Of a stretch of 64,000 bases of DNA, positions 9,438-17,261 are shown piece by piece. The stretch's first letter is position 1. Each line of letters begins with the position of its first letter. The notes under the pieces are model-generated. The model made no database searches and was not told the origin of the DNA. It saw nothing but the letters and a program-made list of their open reading frames with translations. Both the position numbers and the translations under genes were made by a program. Source of the DNA: Shinella lacus (GTDB taxonomy: Bacteria; Pseudomonadota; Alphaproteobacteria; Rhizobiales; Rhizobiaceae); NCBI RefSeq assembly GCF_010994755.1, contig NZ_WHSB02000001.1:496001-560000 (forward strand). The letters run 5' to 3'.

Positions 9438-9995
9438 TCAGTCCTGTGGCCCCATCTCCACGGACAGCGTCTTCAGGTCCACCTTGAGCTTAAATTTCTT
9501 GTCGCCCGGAAGCCCGACCATGGCGCGCCACTTTGCCTCTTCGAAATTGCGGAACCCGACGACCACCGCGATGATCGTCGTGCCCTCGATCATATTGGCC
9601 TTTATCCGCTGCACCTCCGCCGGCGCCAGATAGAGTTCCGTCTTGCCCAGCATGGTCGGCCCGAGCGTCTCCGCATCCGCCTCCCAGAGCTGGCGAAAAC
9701 TGGCATTGGCGAAGGCCGTCTCGGCGTTCAACTGGTAGAGCCGCATGACGACGGGTTGCGGCAGGCCGTCCGGCCCCGGATTGACCAGCGGCGAAGCGAC
9801 CGCGATGACGTCGATGCTGGCTTCCGCCGGCGCCGGCTTGATCTCGATCTCCTTCGGCGGCGGCTTCTTCGGAATGAGGCCACAGCCCGGCAGCGCGAAC
9901 GCAAACAGGCACAGGCACAACAGGACGAAGAGGCGCGAGACAACCGCGCGCATCCCGATCGACCACCGCCCCGCCGGAGAGTGCTCGATCGTCAA
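9438..9995 (-). CDS. tssJ: TssJ, T6SS outer-membrane lipoprotein
   Basis: TssJ is the lipoprotein that joins the TssM periplasmic domain to the outer membrane. The predicted 185-residue protein has a basic N-terminus, a hydrophobic stretch and a lipobox LPGC with the acylated Cys near residue 38, then a TssJ-like beta-sandwich sequence (VVMRLYQLNAETAFANASF). The chosen start is a TTG whose TTGA overlaps the fha stop; AAGGAG lies 8 nt before it. An ATG 42 nt further in (9953) would also leave a working signal peptide. From general knowledge, the well-studied Agrobacterium T6SS lacks TssJ, so this locus differs from it in the membrane complex. Confidence 0.9.
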   Translation of the reverse strand: MTIEHSPAGRWSIGMRAVVSRLFVLLCLCLFAFALPGCGLIPKKPPPKEIEIKPAPAEASIDVIAVASPLVNPGPDGLPQPVVMRLYQLNAETAFANASFRQLWEADAETLGPTMLGKTELYLAPAEVQRIKANMIEGTTIIAVVVGFRNFEEAKWRAMVGLPGDKKFKLKVDLKTLSVEMGPQD

Positions 9996-10738
9996 CCTGA
10001 CTTCTCCTTGCGAAGAAGTTCAACCAAACGCCCCTCGAACCTACGCTTTTCCTCTACGGACAAAACCAACATCGCCGTTTCAACAGCCTTAGCAAACACC
10101 GCCGCATCCAGCCCGAGGGCCTCCGCAGCGAAATTCGTCCCAGTATCGGCTATCGAGGCTACCGCCTCGCCCGCCGCATTGGTACGCGCAATCGAGGCAT
10201 TCCCCATGCCCCCGGAGATATCCACAGGTTTCGGCTCGCCATGCCGGCCGTCAGCCGTGGGTATCCACCAGTCCTGTAGGACCGCAACCTTGTCCCGGGC
10301 ATTCTCTGCCGCCGTATCCGGCAGGATCGCCGCCTTCACGGCCTCCGCGGCCTGCTCGTCGAAGCCGAACGGCCCCTCCGCGAAGGGATCGTCCGCGACG
10401 GGCAGCGGCGCGACGCCCGGCGCCGCCGTCTCGATTGCGACCGCGATGATCGCATCGCCGAGCGTCAGCACATCCTTGTCAACGAGCGTGCGGGAGGCTT
10501 CACGCCCCAAGGGCACGCCGTTGACCAGCACGCCATTGGTGGACATGTCGGTGAGCAGGAAGCCGCCGGCCTGCCGCTCGATCCGGCAATGCCGCTTGGA
10601 AACGACACGCTCGGGATCCGCCAGCACCCAGTCGGCATCCTCCGACCGGCCGATGACGAGGGCTCCCGTCTCGACGGTTCTTTCCCGCAGGCCGGTCGCC
10701 AGGCGCTCCGGGCCTTTGAGTACGAGTCGCAATTGCAT
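9992..10738 (-). CDS. FHA-domain T6SS accessory protein (Fha/TagH-like)
   Basis: The protein has 248 residues with an N-terminal forkhead-associated phosphothreonine-binding domain at about 5-95. Hallmarks are GRS at 30-32, the S47/RH49-50 pair and STNG at 66-69. The C-terminal 150 residues are less defined. In other T6SSs, Fha is phosphorylated by the kinase PpkA and dephosphorylated by PppA, and it licenses assembly. Neither enzyme is visible in this window, so the phosphoprotein partner is open. Its stop overlaps the tssJ start, and it lies 70 nt after the methyltransferase gene. ATG start at 10738. Confidence 0.88.
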   Translation of the reverse strand: MQLRLVLKGPERLATGLRERTVETGALVIGRSEDADWVLADPERVVSKRHCRIERQAGGFLLTDMSTNGVLVNGVPLGREASRTLVDKDVLTLGDAIIAVAIETAAPGVAPLPVADDPFAEGPFGFDEQAAEAVKAAILPDTAAENARDKVAVLQDWWIPTADGRHGEPKPVDISGGMGNASIARTNAAGEAVASIADTGTNFAAEALGLDAAVFAKAVETAMLVLSVEEKRRFEGRLVELLRKEKSG

Positions 10739-10808
10739 AGCCTACCCCCGACGGCGACCCGTTTTCCCGCCTCGCAGGGAATCACGGAATCGCTGGCTTG
10801 GCCGGATG

Positions 10809-11888
10809 TTACCCCACCGTTTTACGAGCGACTACCAGATATGCGGAATAATACATGCAGGATCGGTCGTGCAACCGGACATGCCAGGGTGCTTCTCCGA
10901 CCGAGCCCGTGCGCCGCAGGCTGCCGGCGGCGAGCGGCCCTTCGGAGAGCAGGAGGTCGAGGATGGCCTCCGGGCTGCCGGCGTGGGTTGAGCGCTGCGA
11001 ATGGCCGCCAAGCCAGGCCTCCACCGGCGTCACCTGCCCCGCCCAGTCGAAGGGCACGGACAACACGGCGCTGCCTTCGTCCACCAGCACGCGGCTGATC
11101 TCGGTGAGGCCCGCGCGCGGATCGCGCATACAATCGACGACGTTCATGCCGATGGCGAGCGCGAAAGTGCCGGAGGTAAAGGGCAGTGCCAGCGCATCGC
11201 AGAGCCAGACGTCGCCGCGCCCTTCGGCCCCGTGGCTGAGCGGATAGGTGCGCCGGTCATAGACCAGGCCGATCCGGCGCAAGCCGTAATCGACTTGGCC
11301 GCCGACCACGGCCTGGCGGCCGGTGCGTGCCAGCGGCACGGAAAGGTCGATGCCGAGCACGTCGCGGCCGAGCCGTTCGGCGGCGTCCACGACGGTGCGC
11401 CCGGCGGCGCAGCCGATATCGAGCACCGGGCCGTCCGGCAGCCCATCGTCCAGCATATCGAGCGCCTGCGTGAGATTGCGCGACACCGCTCCCGGCACCC
11501 CGCCGCCCGGCACCGGGGGAAAAGCCACGGGATCCTGGTCGCCCCAATGGTCCCAGGCATAGGAGGAGACGTGCTGGCGGATCGATTCGAGGCCGCTGCC
11601 CGGCCCCGCCGCATCCCCGAGCAGGCTTTCGACCGCGGGCGTGAGGTCGCTCCGCGCCAAGAGGTAGAAGAGGTTGTCCTGCACGAAGCGGCGTACTTCC
11701 GGCACGATGATCGGCATGCCGTCGATGATCGGGAATTCGGAGCCGCAGGCCTGGCAGCCGAGGATGCCGCTGGCGACATCGCCATGCGCCTCCGCCTCGA
11801 CGACACTCAACACCAGCGGCGCATCCCGCCCGTTCAGGCGGCAGACGGGGCAGACCGGCCGTAGTTTCTCGAAATGGGACAGGCGCAC
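10809..11888 (-). CDS. Zinc-ribbon class I methyltransferase within the T6SS operon
   Basis: The 359-residue protein begins with a Trm112-like zinc ribbon (Cys13-x2-Cys16 and Cys45-x2-Cys48). A Rossmann methyltransferase domain follows, with S-adenosylmethionine motif I VLDIGCAAGRT at about 155-165, then GIDLS and a post-motif VVDCMRDPRAGLTEISRVL typical of methyltransferase domain 11. The substrate cannot be told from sequence. The start is GTG, 1 nt from the stop of the upstream PAAR gene, so it is clearly in the operon. Such an enzyme is not a core T6SS part. Modifying a T6SS component, such as the neighbouring PAAR or FHA protein, or making a small molecule are both possible inferences. 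Confidence 0.85.
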   Translation of the reverse strand: MRLSHFEKLRPVCPVCRLNGRDAPLVLSVVEAEAHGDVASGILGCQACGSEFPIIDGMPIIVPEVRRFVQDNLFYLLARSDLTPAVESLLGDAAGPGSGLESIRQHVSSYAWDHWGDQDPVAFPPVPGGGVPGAVSRNLTQALDMLDDGLPDGPVLDIGCAAGRTVVDAAERLGRDVLGIDLSVPLARTGRQAVVGGQVDYGLRRIGLVYDRRTYPLSHGAEGRGDVWLCDALALPFTSGTFALAIGMNVVDCMRDPRAGLTEISRVLVDEGSAVLSVPFDWAGQVTPVEAWLGGHSQRSTHAGSPEAILDLLLSEGPLAAGSLRRTGSVGEAPWHVRLHDRSCMYYSAYLVVARKTVG

Positions 11889-11889
11889 G

Positions 11890-12270
11890 TCAGCCGCCGA
11901 TCATCACGGTCGGGCAGCCAGGCGGCAGGATTTTCCCTACGGGGCTCGGGATCGGCGCAACGCAGGCCGCATGCATCGTCATGTCATTGATTCGCGCTGC
12001 GGGCAGGTTGCCAATCAGGACCGTCGCGGAGCCCATGCTGATCATGCCCGGCCCGCCAGGAACGCAGCCTGGCAGGGAGCACAGAATGGTCATGTCCGTA
12101 ACCCTTGCGGCAGGCATGTTGCCAATCAGCACTGTCGGCAAGCCGCCGATGATCGCCAGCGGCAGGGCCGGATGCGGCACGGGCGTCGGAACGAGCGCGG
12201 CCGGATGGATCGGCGCATGGCAATGCGGCGCATCCTGCTTGACCAAATCCCCCATGCGCGCGGCGTTCAT
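11890..12270 (-). CDS. PAAR-domain spike-tip protein
   Basis: PAAR proteins sharpen the VgrG tip and can carry effectors. This 126-residue protein has the PAAR fold pattern with two near-identical internal repeats (TVLIGNMPAARVTDMT and TVLIGNLPAARINDMT) and a third partial one near the C-terminus (CPTVMIGG). Conserved His/Cys residues (HCHAP, LCSLPGC, MHAAC) could bind the tip metal. There is no C-terminal toxin extension, so any cargo would bind non-covalently. The ATG overlaps the stop of the upstream kinase gene by 4 nt. It is encoded on the opposite arm from vgrG, about 5 kb away. Confidence 0.92.
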   Translation of the reverse strand: MNAARMGDLVKQDAPHCHAPIHPAALVPTPVPHPALPLAIIGGLPTVLIGNMPAARVTDMTILCSLPGCVPGGPGMISMGSATVLIGNLPAARINDMTMHAACVAPIPSPVGKILPPGCPTVMIGG

Positions 12271-13274
12271 GATGCCCTATCCGTCCTGCTGGCCAACTGT
12301 TTTTCGATGCTCAACACGTTCCAGCCATTACGACGGCAGTAGGAAACCCTGTCAAGCAGCGTGCGGACGAAATGCATGCCGAGCCCGCCGATCTGGCGGC
12401 TTTCGAGGTCCGCATCGAGATCCGGCTCGGGAATGCCGAGCGGATCGAAGGGGCGGCCGTCGTCCTGCACCTCGATCGCCAGGCGGTCCGCGGCAATCGA
12501 CAGCGACAGCAGGATCTCGTGCGCCTCGCCGTCCTCGAAACCATAATTCACGGCGTTGGTGAGGATCTCGTCGAGCGCGACGTCGATGCGTGTGACGTCC
12601 TCCTCGCCGACGCCGTGCATCTCCAGGAAGCGCCGCACCTTTTCGGCCGCGACCTGGATGTCGCCATGGCTGTTGCCGATGGAAAAGATCGTCTCCTGCG
12701 CCAGGCGCCCCGGCGTCTTGAACAGCAGCGCGCAGGCGGCGCCGGAGCGGCTGCGGTCGATGCCGTCGCGGATAAGCCCGGCAATGTCCTTCGATGGCGC
12801 AGTGGCTTTGGGCGGATCGATATCGCCGGCGGCAAGCCAGGCGACGTCGCCGGACACCATTTCCCGCTGATTCGTCCGGCCGGAGATCGTCACCGCCGCC
12901 TTTCCACGCGCCGCATAAGACACCTTGCCGGACACCACGTCGAGAACGAGCAGGCCGATATCGAGGCCGGCTGTGTCGACGTGTGCCGCAAGCGCCTCCA
13001 GCGCCTGCCCCGCGCTCAGCGTCGTCGCGACGACCGCGCGCAACAATTGGCGCAGGCCTGTCGCGCGCAGCGCCGCGTCGATATCGCCCCCCGCGACGCG
13101 GGCCGTGCTGATCGCGAGCACCGAGCGGGCCGGCCAATGGTGATCGTAGAAGGAGATCGACCCACGCCCGTCACCGGCGCCGCCCTCCAGCTCGGCCTCG
13201 CGCCGGACGGGGAAACGCTGCGGCGAGAGCGACGCGCGCAGATGCGCGACAAGGGCTTCATCCGACACTGCCAT
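12267..13274 (-). CDS. Pseudo-PP2C fused to RsbW-type HATPase (anti-sigma-factor-like Ser kinase)
   Basis: The 335-residue protein has two parts. Residues about 35-190 follow the PP2C/SpoIIE fold pattern (SFYD at 41-44, VAGGDIDAAL, LDVVSGKVSYAARGK). However, the metal-binding sites are gone: GGD is replaced by SIS, the GDV site by STA, TSDG by AAGD, and the final DD pair by uncharged residues. Residues about 195-325 form an RsbW/SpoIIAB-like GHKL ATPase with N-box DEILTNAVNYGF (235-246), G1 DDG (271-273) and G2 GGLGMH (296-301). Such kinases phosphorylate STAS antagonists, and the divergent neighbour is a STAS gene. GTG at 13277 is an alternative start. It is the first gene of the minus arm. 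Confidence 0.85.
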   Translation of the reverse strand: MAVSDEALVAHLRASLSPQRFPVRREAELEGGAGDGRGSISFYDHHWPARSVLAISTARVAGGDIDAALRATGLRQLLRAVVATTLSAGQALEALAAHVDTAGLDIGLLVLDVVSGKVSYAARGKAAVTISGRTNQREMVSGDVAWLAAGDIDPPKATAPSKDIAGLIRDGIDRSRSGAACALLFKTPGRLAQETIFSIGNSHGDIQVAAEKVRRFLEMHGVGEEDVTRIDVALDEILTNAVNYGFEDGEAHEILLSLSIAADRLAIEVQDDGRPFDPLGIPEPDLDADLESRQIGGLGMHFVRTLLDRVSYCRRNGWNVLSIEKQLASRTDRAS

Positions 13275-13382
13275 CACGTCGTCACCCCAAAGCGTTTCAA
13301 AAAACCTTCTGGCAAGTCGTATAACTTTCTGAAATCATCACGCCACAAAGTGATCAACAGGAAGCCCGAGGTCAATATCATC
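13275..13382. promoter_or_regulatory. Divergent promoter region between the two T6SS arms
   Basis: This 108-nt gap separates the first genes of the two divergent arms and so should hold promoters for both. On the plus strand a candidate sigma-70-type pair is TTCAAA (13296-13301) and TATAAC (13320-13325), with an 18-nt spacer. I found no convincing sigma-54 (GG-N10-GC) motif and no convincing minus-strand pair. The promoter call is by eye only. Confidence 0.4.
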
Positions 13383-13712
13383 ATGAACATTGCCGAGACG
13401 CGGCAGGCAAACAGCCTAGTCGTCGCGCCCACCGGGCGGATAGACAGCCAGACCTCTCCGGTTTTCGACAGGCACCTCTCCGCCATCATCGAACGGGGCG
13501 ACGTGAACCTGATCATCGACCTGGCGGGCCTGGAATATATCAGCAGCACTGGGCTTTCCGCCTTTCTCTCCGCAGCAAAAAAGGTTCGCGCGGCAGGCGG
13601 ACGCATGTCGCTGACCGGGCTGAACAGTCGTATCCGTCTGGTCTTCGAAATGAGTGGTTTCTTAAGGTTGTTCCCAATCTATGCCAACGTAGATGCCGCA
13701 CTCTCCGGCTGA
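13383..13712 (+). CDS. STAS-domain anti-anti-sigma-like protein (RsbV-type)
   Basis: This small 109-residue protein spans a single STAS domain, like RsbV/SpoIIAA. The conserved loop reads YISSTGLSAFL; by alignment to SpoIIAA (DSSG) and RsbV (DSTG), Ser55 is the residue a partner kinase would phosphorylate, and the preceding Asp is replaced by Ser54. The start is the ATG at 13383; the SD-like AGGAAG lies about 20 nt upstream and CGAGG about 13 nt upstream, so initiation looks weak. It is divergent from the pseudo-PP2C-kinase gene and leads the plus arm, and a REC-PP2C phosphatase sits at the far end of that arm. Together they form a phosphatase/antagonist/kinase set. Confidence 0.9.
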   Translation: MNIAETRQANSLVVAPTGRIDSQTSPVFDRHLSAIIERGDVNLIIDLAGLEYISSTGLSAFLSAAKKVRAAGGRMSLTGLNSRIRLVFEMSGFLRLFPIYANVDAALSG

Positions 13713-13850
13713 AGGCCGATAGGGCGGTAGACTTTTACGGGAACTAGGAATTAGAGTTGCCCGTCATCTTGCCTATATGAATTGATTCTAGTCATCTTTT
13801 TGCGTTGGTGCGGATTGTCGCGTCGGCGCGGCAAAAGCTGGGGGGCCGCT

Positions 13851-16565
13851 TTGCTAAACGTAGATCTGCAATCACTCGTGGGGCGTCTGAACGCACTTTG
13901 CCGTTCGACGCTCGAAGGCGCGGTCGGGCTGACGCTTTCGCGCACCCATTACAATGTCGAAATCGAACATTGGCTGACGAAGCTCGTGGAGACGCCCGAC
14001 AGCGACGTCGCGGCCATCCTGCGGCATTTCGAGATCGATTCGAGCCGGCTTCTGGCGGACCTGACCAAGGTGCTGGACCGGCTGAAGACCGGCAACAGCC
14101 GCTCGCCGGCGCTGACGCCGAACGTCGTCAAATGGATCCGCGAGGCTTGGATCTATGGTTCGCTGCAATCCGGCGACACGTCGATCCGCAGCGGTTACCT
14201 CCTCGTCAGCCTGCTCGGCGACGATGCACTGTCGGCGCTGGCGCGTGATGCGTCCTCGCAATTCGCCCGAATCAATGCCGAGGTGCTGAAGACCGGCCTG
14301 ATGAAGATCGTGTCGGGCAGCAGCGAGGCCGGCCAGTCCGCCTCGGGCGCAAAGGCGACATCCTCCTCCGGTGACGCGCCCGCATCGTCCGGCTCCGGCG
14401 TCGTCAGCGGTTCCGCGCTCGACCAGTACACGATCAACCTGACGGCGCGTGCGCGCGACGGCAAGATCGACCCCGTGCTCGGCCGCGATTCCGAAACGCG
14501 CCAGATCGTCGATATCCTCACCCGCCGCCGGCAGAACAACCCGATCCTCACTGGCGAAGCCGGCGTCGGCAAGACGGCCGTCGTCGAGGGTTTTGCGCTG
14601 AAGATTGCTGCGGGCGAAGTGCCCCCGGCGCTGGCGGACGTGGAACTGCTCTCGCTCGACCTCGGCCTGCTCCAGGCCGGCGCTGGCATGAAGGGCGAGT
14701 TCGAGAACCGGCTGAAGAAGGTGATCGAGGAGGTCAAGGCCTCGGCGAAACCGATCATCATGTTCATCGACGAGGCGCATACGCTGATCGGCGCCGGTGG
14801 TGCCGCCGGCCAGAACGACGCTGCGAACCTCTTGAAGCCTGCCCTTGCCCGCGGCGAGATGCGCACGATCGCCGCCACGACCTGGGCGGAATACAAGAAA
14901 TATTTCGAACGCGACCCTGCGCTGACGCGCCGCTTCCAGGTGGTCAAGGTGGAGGAGCCCGGCGACGAGGCCGCCATCGCCATGATGCGCGGCCTGATCC
15001 CGACGCTCGAACGCCATCATGGCGTGCGTGTGCTCGCCGAAGCCGTGGAGGACGCAGTCCGGCTGTCCCGCCGCTACATTCCGAGCCGCCAGCTGCCCGA
15101 CAAGGCGGTGAGCCTGCTCGACACAGCCTGCGGGCGCGTCGCCATTGCGAGCAACGCCGTTCCGGCCGTCGTCGAGGATCGCCGCCGCCGGGTCAACATG
15201 ATCGACACCGATCTCGGCGTGCTGACGCGCGAAACCAAGATCGGCACGGACCATTCCGGGCGCATCGCTGATCTCAAGGACGAGCGGGTGCGCGTCTCCG
15301 AGGAACTCGAAAAGCTCGAAGAACAGTGGAACCGTGAAAAGGACCTGGTCGGGCAAATTCGCGCGCTGCACGATGCACTGACCGGGCCGGACGACGCACC
15401 TGCGGGCGAAAAGACCCCCGAGGAGATGAAGGCGGAACTGGCGACGCTGACGGCCGAATTGGAAGCGCTGCAGGGCGAGACGCCGCTGATGCGCGTGACG
15501 GTCGACGGCCAGGCGATTGCCGAGGTGGTCGGCAACTGGACGGGCATTCCCGTCGGCCGCATGGTTTCCAACGAGATCAAGACGATCCTCGCCCTCAACG
15601 ACAAGCTGCGCGAGCGCGTCATCGGCCAGTCGCATGCCCTGGAAGCGATCGCCGAGACGATACGCACCTCGCGCGCCAAACTGCTCGATCCGCGCAAGCC
15701 CATCGGCGTCTTCCTGATGGTCGGCACGTCCGGCGTCGGCAAGACCGAGACGGCGCTGGCACTCGCCGACCTGCTCTATGGCGGCGAGCAGAACCTCACC
15801 GTCATCAACATGTCGGAATTCAAGGAAGAGCATAAGGTCTCGATGCTGGTCGGCTCGCCGCCCGGTTATGTCGGCTACGGCGAAGGCGGCGTCTTGACGG
15901 AAGCCGTGCGCCGGCGGCCCTATTCGGTGATCCTGTTCGACGAGATGGAAAAGGCCCATCCCGGCGTGCAGGACGTGTTCTACCAGGTGTTCGACAAGGG
16001 CATGCTGCGCGACGGCGAAGGCCGCGACATCGACTTCAAGAACACCGTCATCATCATGACCTCGAATGCCGGCACCGACCTCATCCACCGCCTCTACGCC
16101 GATCCGGCCAAGCGGCCGGATGTCACGGAGCTGACGGAGGCAATCCGGCCGGAGCTGCTCAAGAGCTTCAAGCCGGCCTTCCTCGGGCGCTGCTCGGTCG
16201 TGCCCTATTTCCCGCTCGCAGACGACGTGATCCGCAAGATCGTCACGCTGCAGCTCAACCGCATCCGCAAGCGGTTCGCGGAGAATTACAACGCGACGCT
16301 CACCTGGGACGAGACGCTCGTCGAAGCGATCGCCAGCCGCTGCACCGAGGTGGAAAGCGGCGCACGAAACATCGAGTACATTCTGTCGCGTGGGCTTCTG
16401 CCGCGGCTTTCGTCGCATGTTCTCGCCGTCATGGCGGATGGCGGCCAGATCGGCGGATTGAAAGCCGTGCTCGATGAAAACGGCCAGTTCGAATTCCACG
16501 CGCAAACTTCGGGCGATACGGTCGTGCAGCCGGACCAACCGCCGGAATTCGTGGCAGCACAATGA
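13851..16565 (+). CDS. tssH: TssH (ClpV), AAA+ sheath-disassembly ATPase
   Basis: ClpV disassembles contracted TssB/TssC sheaths for reuse in the cytoplasm. The protein is about 904 residues from the TTG at 13851. It has a Clp N-domain (LEGAVGLTLSRTHYNVEIEHWL, typical of ClpV), NBD1 with Walker A GEAGVGKT near 234 and Walker B MFIDEAHT, a middle coiled region near 400-500, and NBD2 with GTSGVGKT near 624 and ILFDEMEKAHP. An upstream in-frame TTG at 13782 would add 23 residues unlike ClpV and lacks a ribosome site. The preferred TTG has only a G-rich stretch before it, so the exact start is uncertain. It follows the STAS gene by 138 nt. Confidence 0.95.
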   Translation: MLNVDLQSLVGRLNALCRSTLEGAVGLTLSRTHYNVEIEHWLTKLVETPDSDVAAILRHFEIDSSRLLADLTKVLDRLKTGNSRSPALTPNVVKWIREAWIYGSLQSGDTSIRSGYLLVSLLGDDALSALARDASSQFARINAEVLKTGLMKIVSGSSEAGQSASGAKATSSSGDAPASSGSGVVSGSALDQYTINLTARARDGKIDPVLGRDSETRQIVDILTRRRQNNPILTGEAGVGKTAVVEGFALKIAAGEVPPALADVELLSLDLGLLQAGAGMKGEFENRLKKVIEEVKASAKPIIMFIDEAHTLIGAGGAAGQNDAANLLKPALARGEMRTIAATTWAEYKKYFERDPALTRRFQVVKVEEPGDEAAIAMMRGLIPTLERHHGVRVLAEAVEDAVRLSRRYIPSRQLPDKAVSLLDTACGRVAIASNAVPAVVEDRRRRVNMIDTDLGVLTRETKIGTDHSGRIADLKDERVRVSEELEKLEEQWNREKDLVGQIRALHDALTGPDDAPAGEKTPEEMKAELATLTAELEALQGETPLMRVTVDGQAIAEVVGNWTGIPVGRMVSNEIKTILALNDKLRERVIGQSHALEAIAETIRTSRAKLLDPRKPIGVFLMVGTSGVGKTETALALADLLYGGEQNLTVINMSEFKEEHKVSMLVGSPPGYVGYGEGGVLTEAVRRRPYSVILFDEMEKAHPGVQDVFYQVFDKGMLRDGEGRDIDFKNTVIIMTSNAGTDLIHRLYADPAKRPDVTELTEAIRPELLKSFKPAFLGRCSVVPYFPLADDVIRKIVTLQLNRIRKRFAENYNATLTWDETLVEAIASRCTEVESGARNIEYILSRGLLPRLSSHVLAVMADGGQIGGLKAVLDENGQFEFHAQTSGDTVVQPDQPPEFVAAQ

Positions 16566-16639
16566 AGGCAATCCGGGGCGATTCTTAATAGTCCTCGTCT
16601 ATCGACAACACCTCCATCAGGATACCAAGGGAGCTAACT

Positions 16640-17116
16640 ATGGCAGTCTATCTGAAGTACGAAGGCATCGAAGGGGAAGCGACGCACGAAGCCCACAAGA
16701 AATGGATTGACGTGCAGTCCCTGCAGTTCGGCGTTGGCCGCGGCATCTCCACGCCCACCGGCGCCAGCACGAACCGCGAATCCAGCCAGCCAAGCGTCAG
16801 CGAAGTCGTCGTCACCAAGACGCTCGACAGTTCCTCGACGGCGATCTTCGCCGAGTCCGTAACGGGCACGGCAGGCAAGAAGGTTGAAATCCACCTCGTA
16901 AATACGGGCGACCCGGGCGACACCTATGTCGAATACACGCTGACCGACGCACTTATCTCGGGCTACAGCGTCTCGTCTGGCGGCGACCGTCCGACGGAAT
17001 CGATCTCCATCAACTTTACCAAGATCGAGTTCAAGTTCACGGCATTCGACGCGAAGAACAAGACTGCCAGCCCGAAGGTTGTCGGTTACAACATTGCCAC
17101 GGGCAAGAAGATCTAA
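16640..17116 (+). CDS. hcp: Hcp, T6SS inner-tube protein
   Basis: Hcp (TssD) hexamers stack to form the expelled tube. The 158-residue protein begins MAVYLKYEGIEGEATHEAHK and has the Hcp pattern WIDVQSLQFGVGRGIS, followed by VVVTKTLDSSS and an ISINFTKIEFKFTAFD C-terminal beta strand. The length is normal and there is no fused toxin domain. AAGGGAG sits 8 nt before the ATG. It lies 74 nt after tssH, and a GC-rich hairpin follows before vgrG, which may set separate mRNA levels for this abundant protein. Confidence 0.97.
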   Translation: MAVYLKYEGIEGEATHEAHKKWIDVQSLQFGVGRGISTPTGASTNRESSQPSVSEVVVTKTLDSSSTAIFAESVTGTAGKKVEIHLVNTGDPGDTYVEYTLTDALISGYSVSSGGDRPTESISINFTKIEFKFTAFDAKNKTASPKVVGYNIATGKKI

Positions 17117-17135
17117 CGTCGGTAGATTTGCCTTC

Positions 17136-17171
17136 GCGGCGCGGTCTTCTCGCGAAAGCGGGCCGCGCCGT
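17136..17171 (+). repeat. GC-rich stem-loop between hcp and vgrG
   Basis: CGGCGCGG (17137-17144) pairs with CCGCGCCG (17163-17170), extended by a G-T wobble. The intervening loop contains CGCGAAAGCG, which can form its own GAAA-tetraloop hairpin. No T-run follows, so it looks more like an mRNA-stabilising or attenuating structure than a full terminator. Confidence 0.55.
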
Positions 17172-17261
17172 AGGCTTCGACGGTGGCGGCTTGCCCGCCT
17201 CCGGCCTATTCAAACGACGTCGATGCGTGCCGCGCACACATCCTTCGGGTAGCAAGACTCT

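Noticed and set aside
13872-16571. Long minus-strand open frame (about 899 codons) opposite tssH
   Set aside because: The plus strand encodes ClpV with both AAA+ modules intact; the antisense frame has no recognisable motif.
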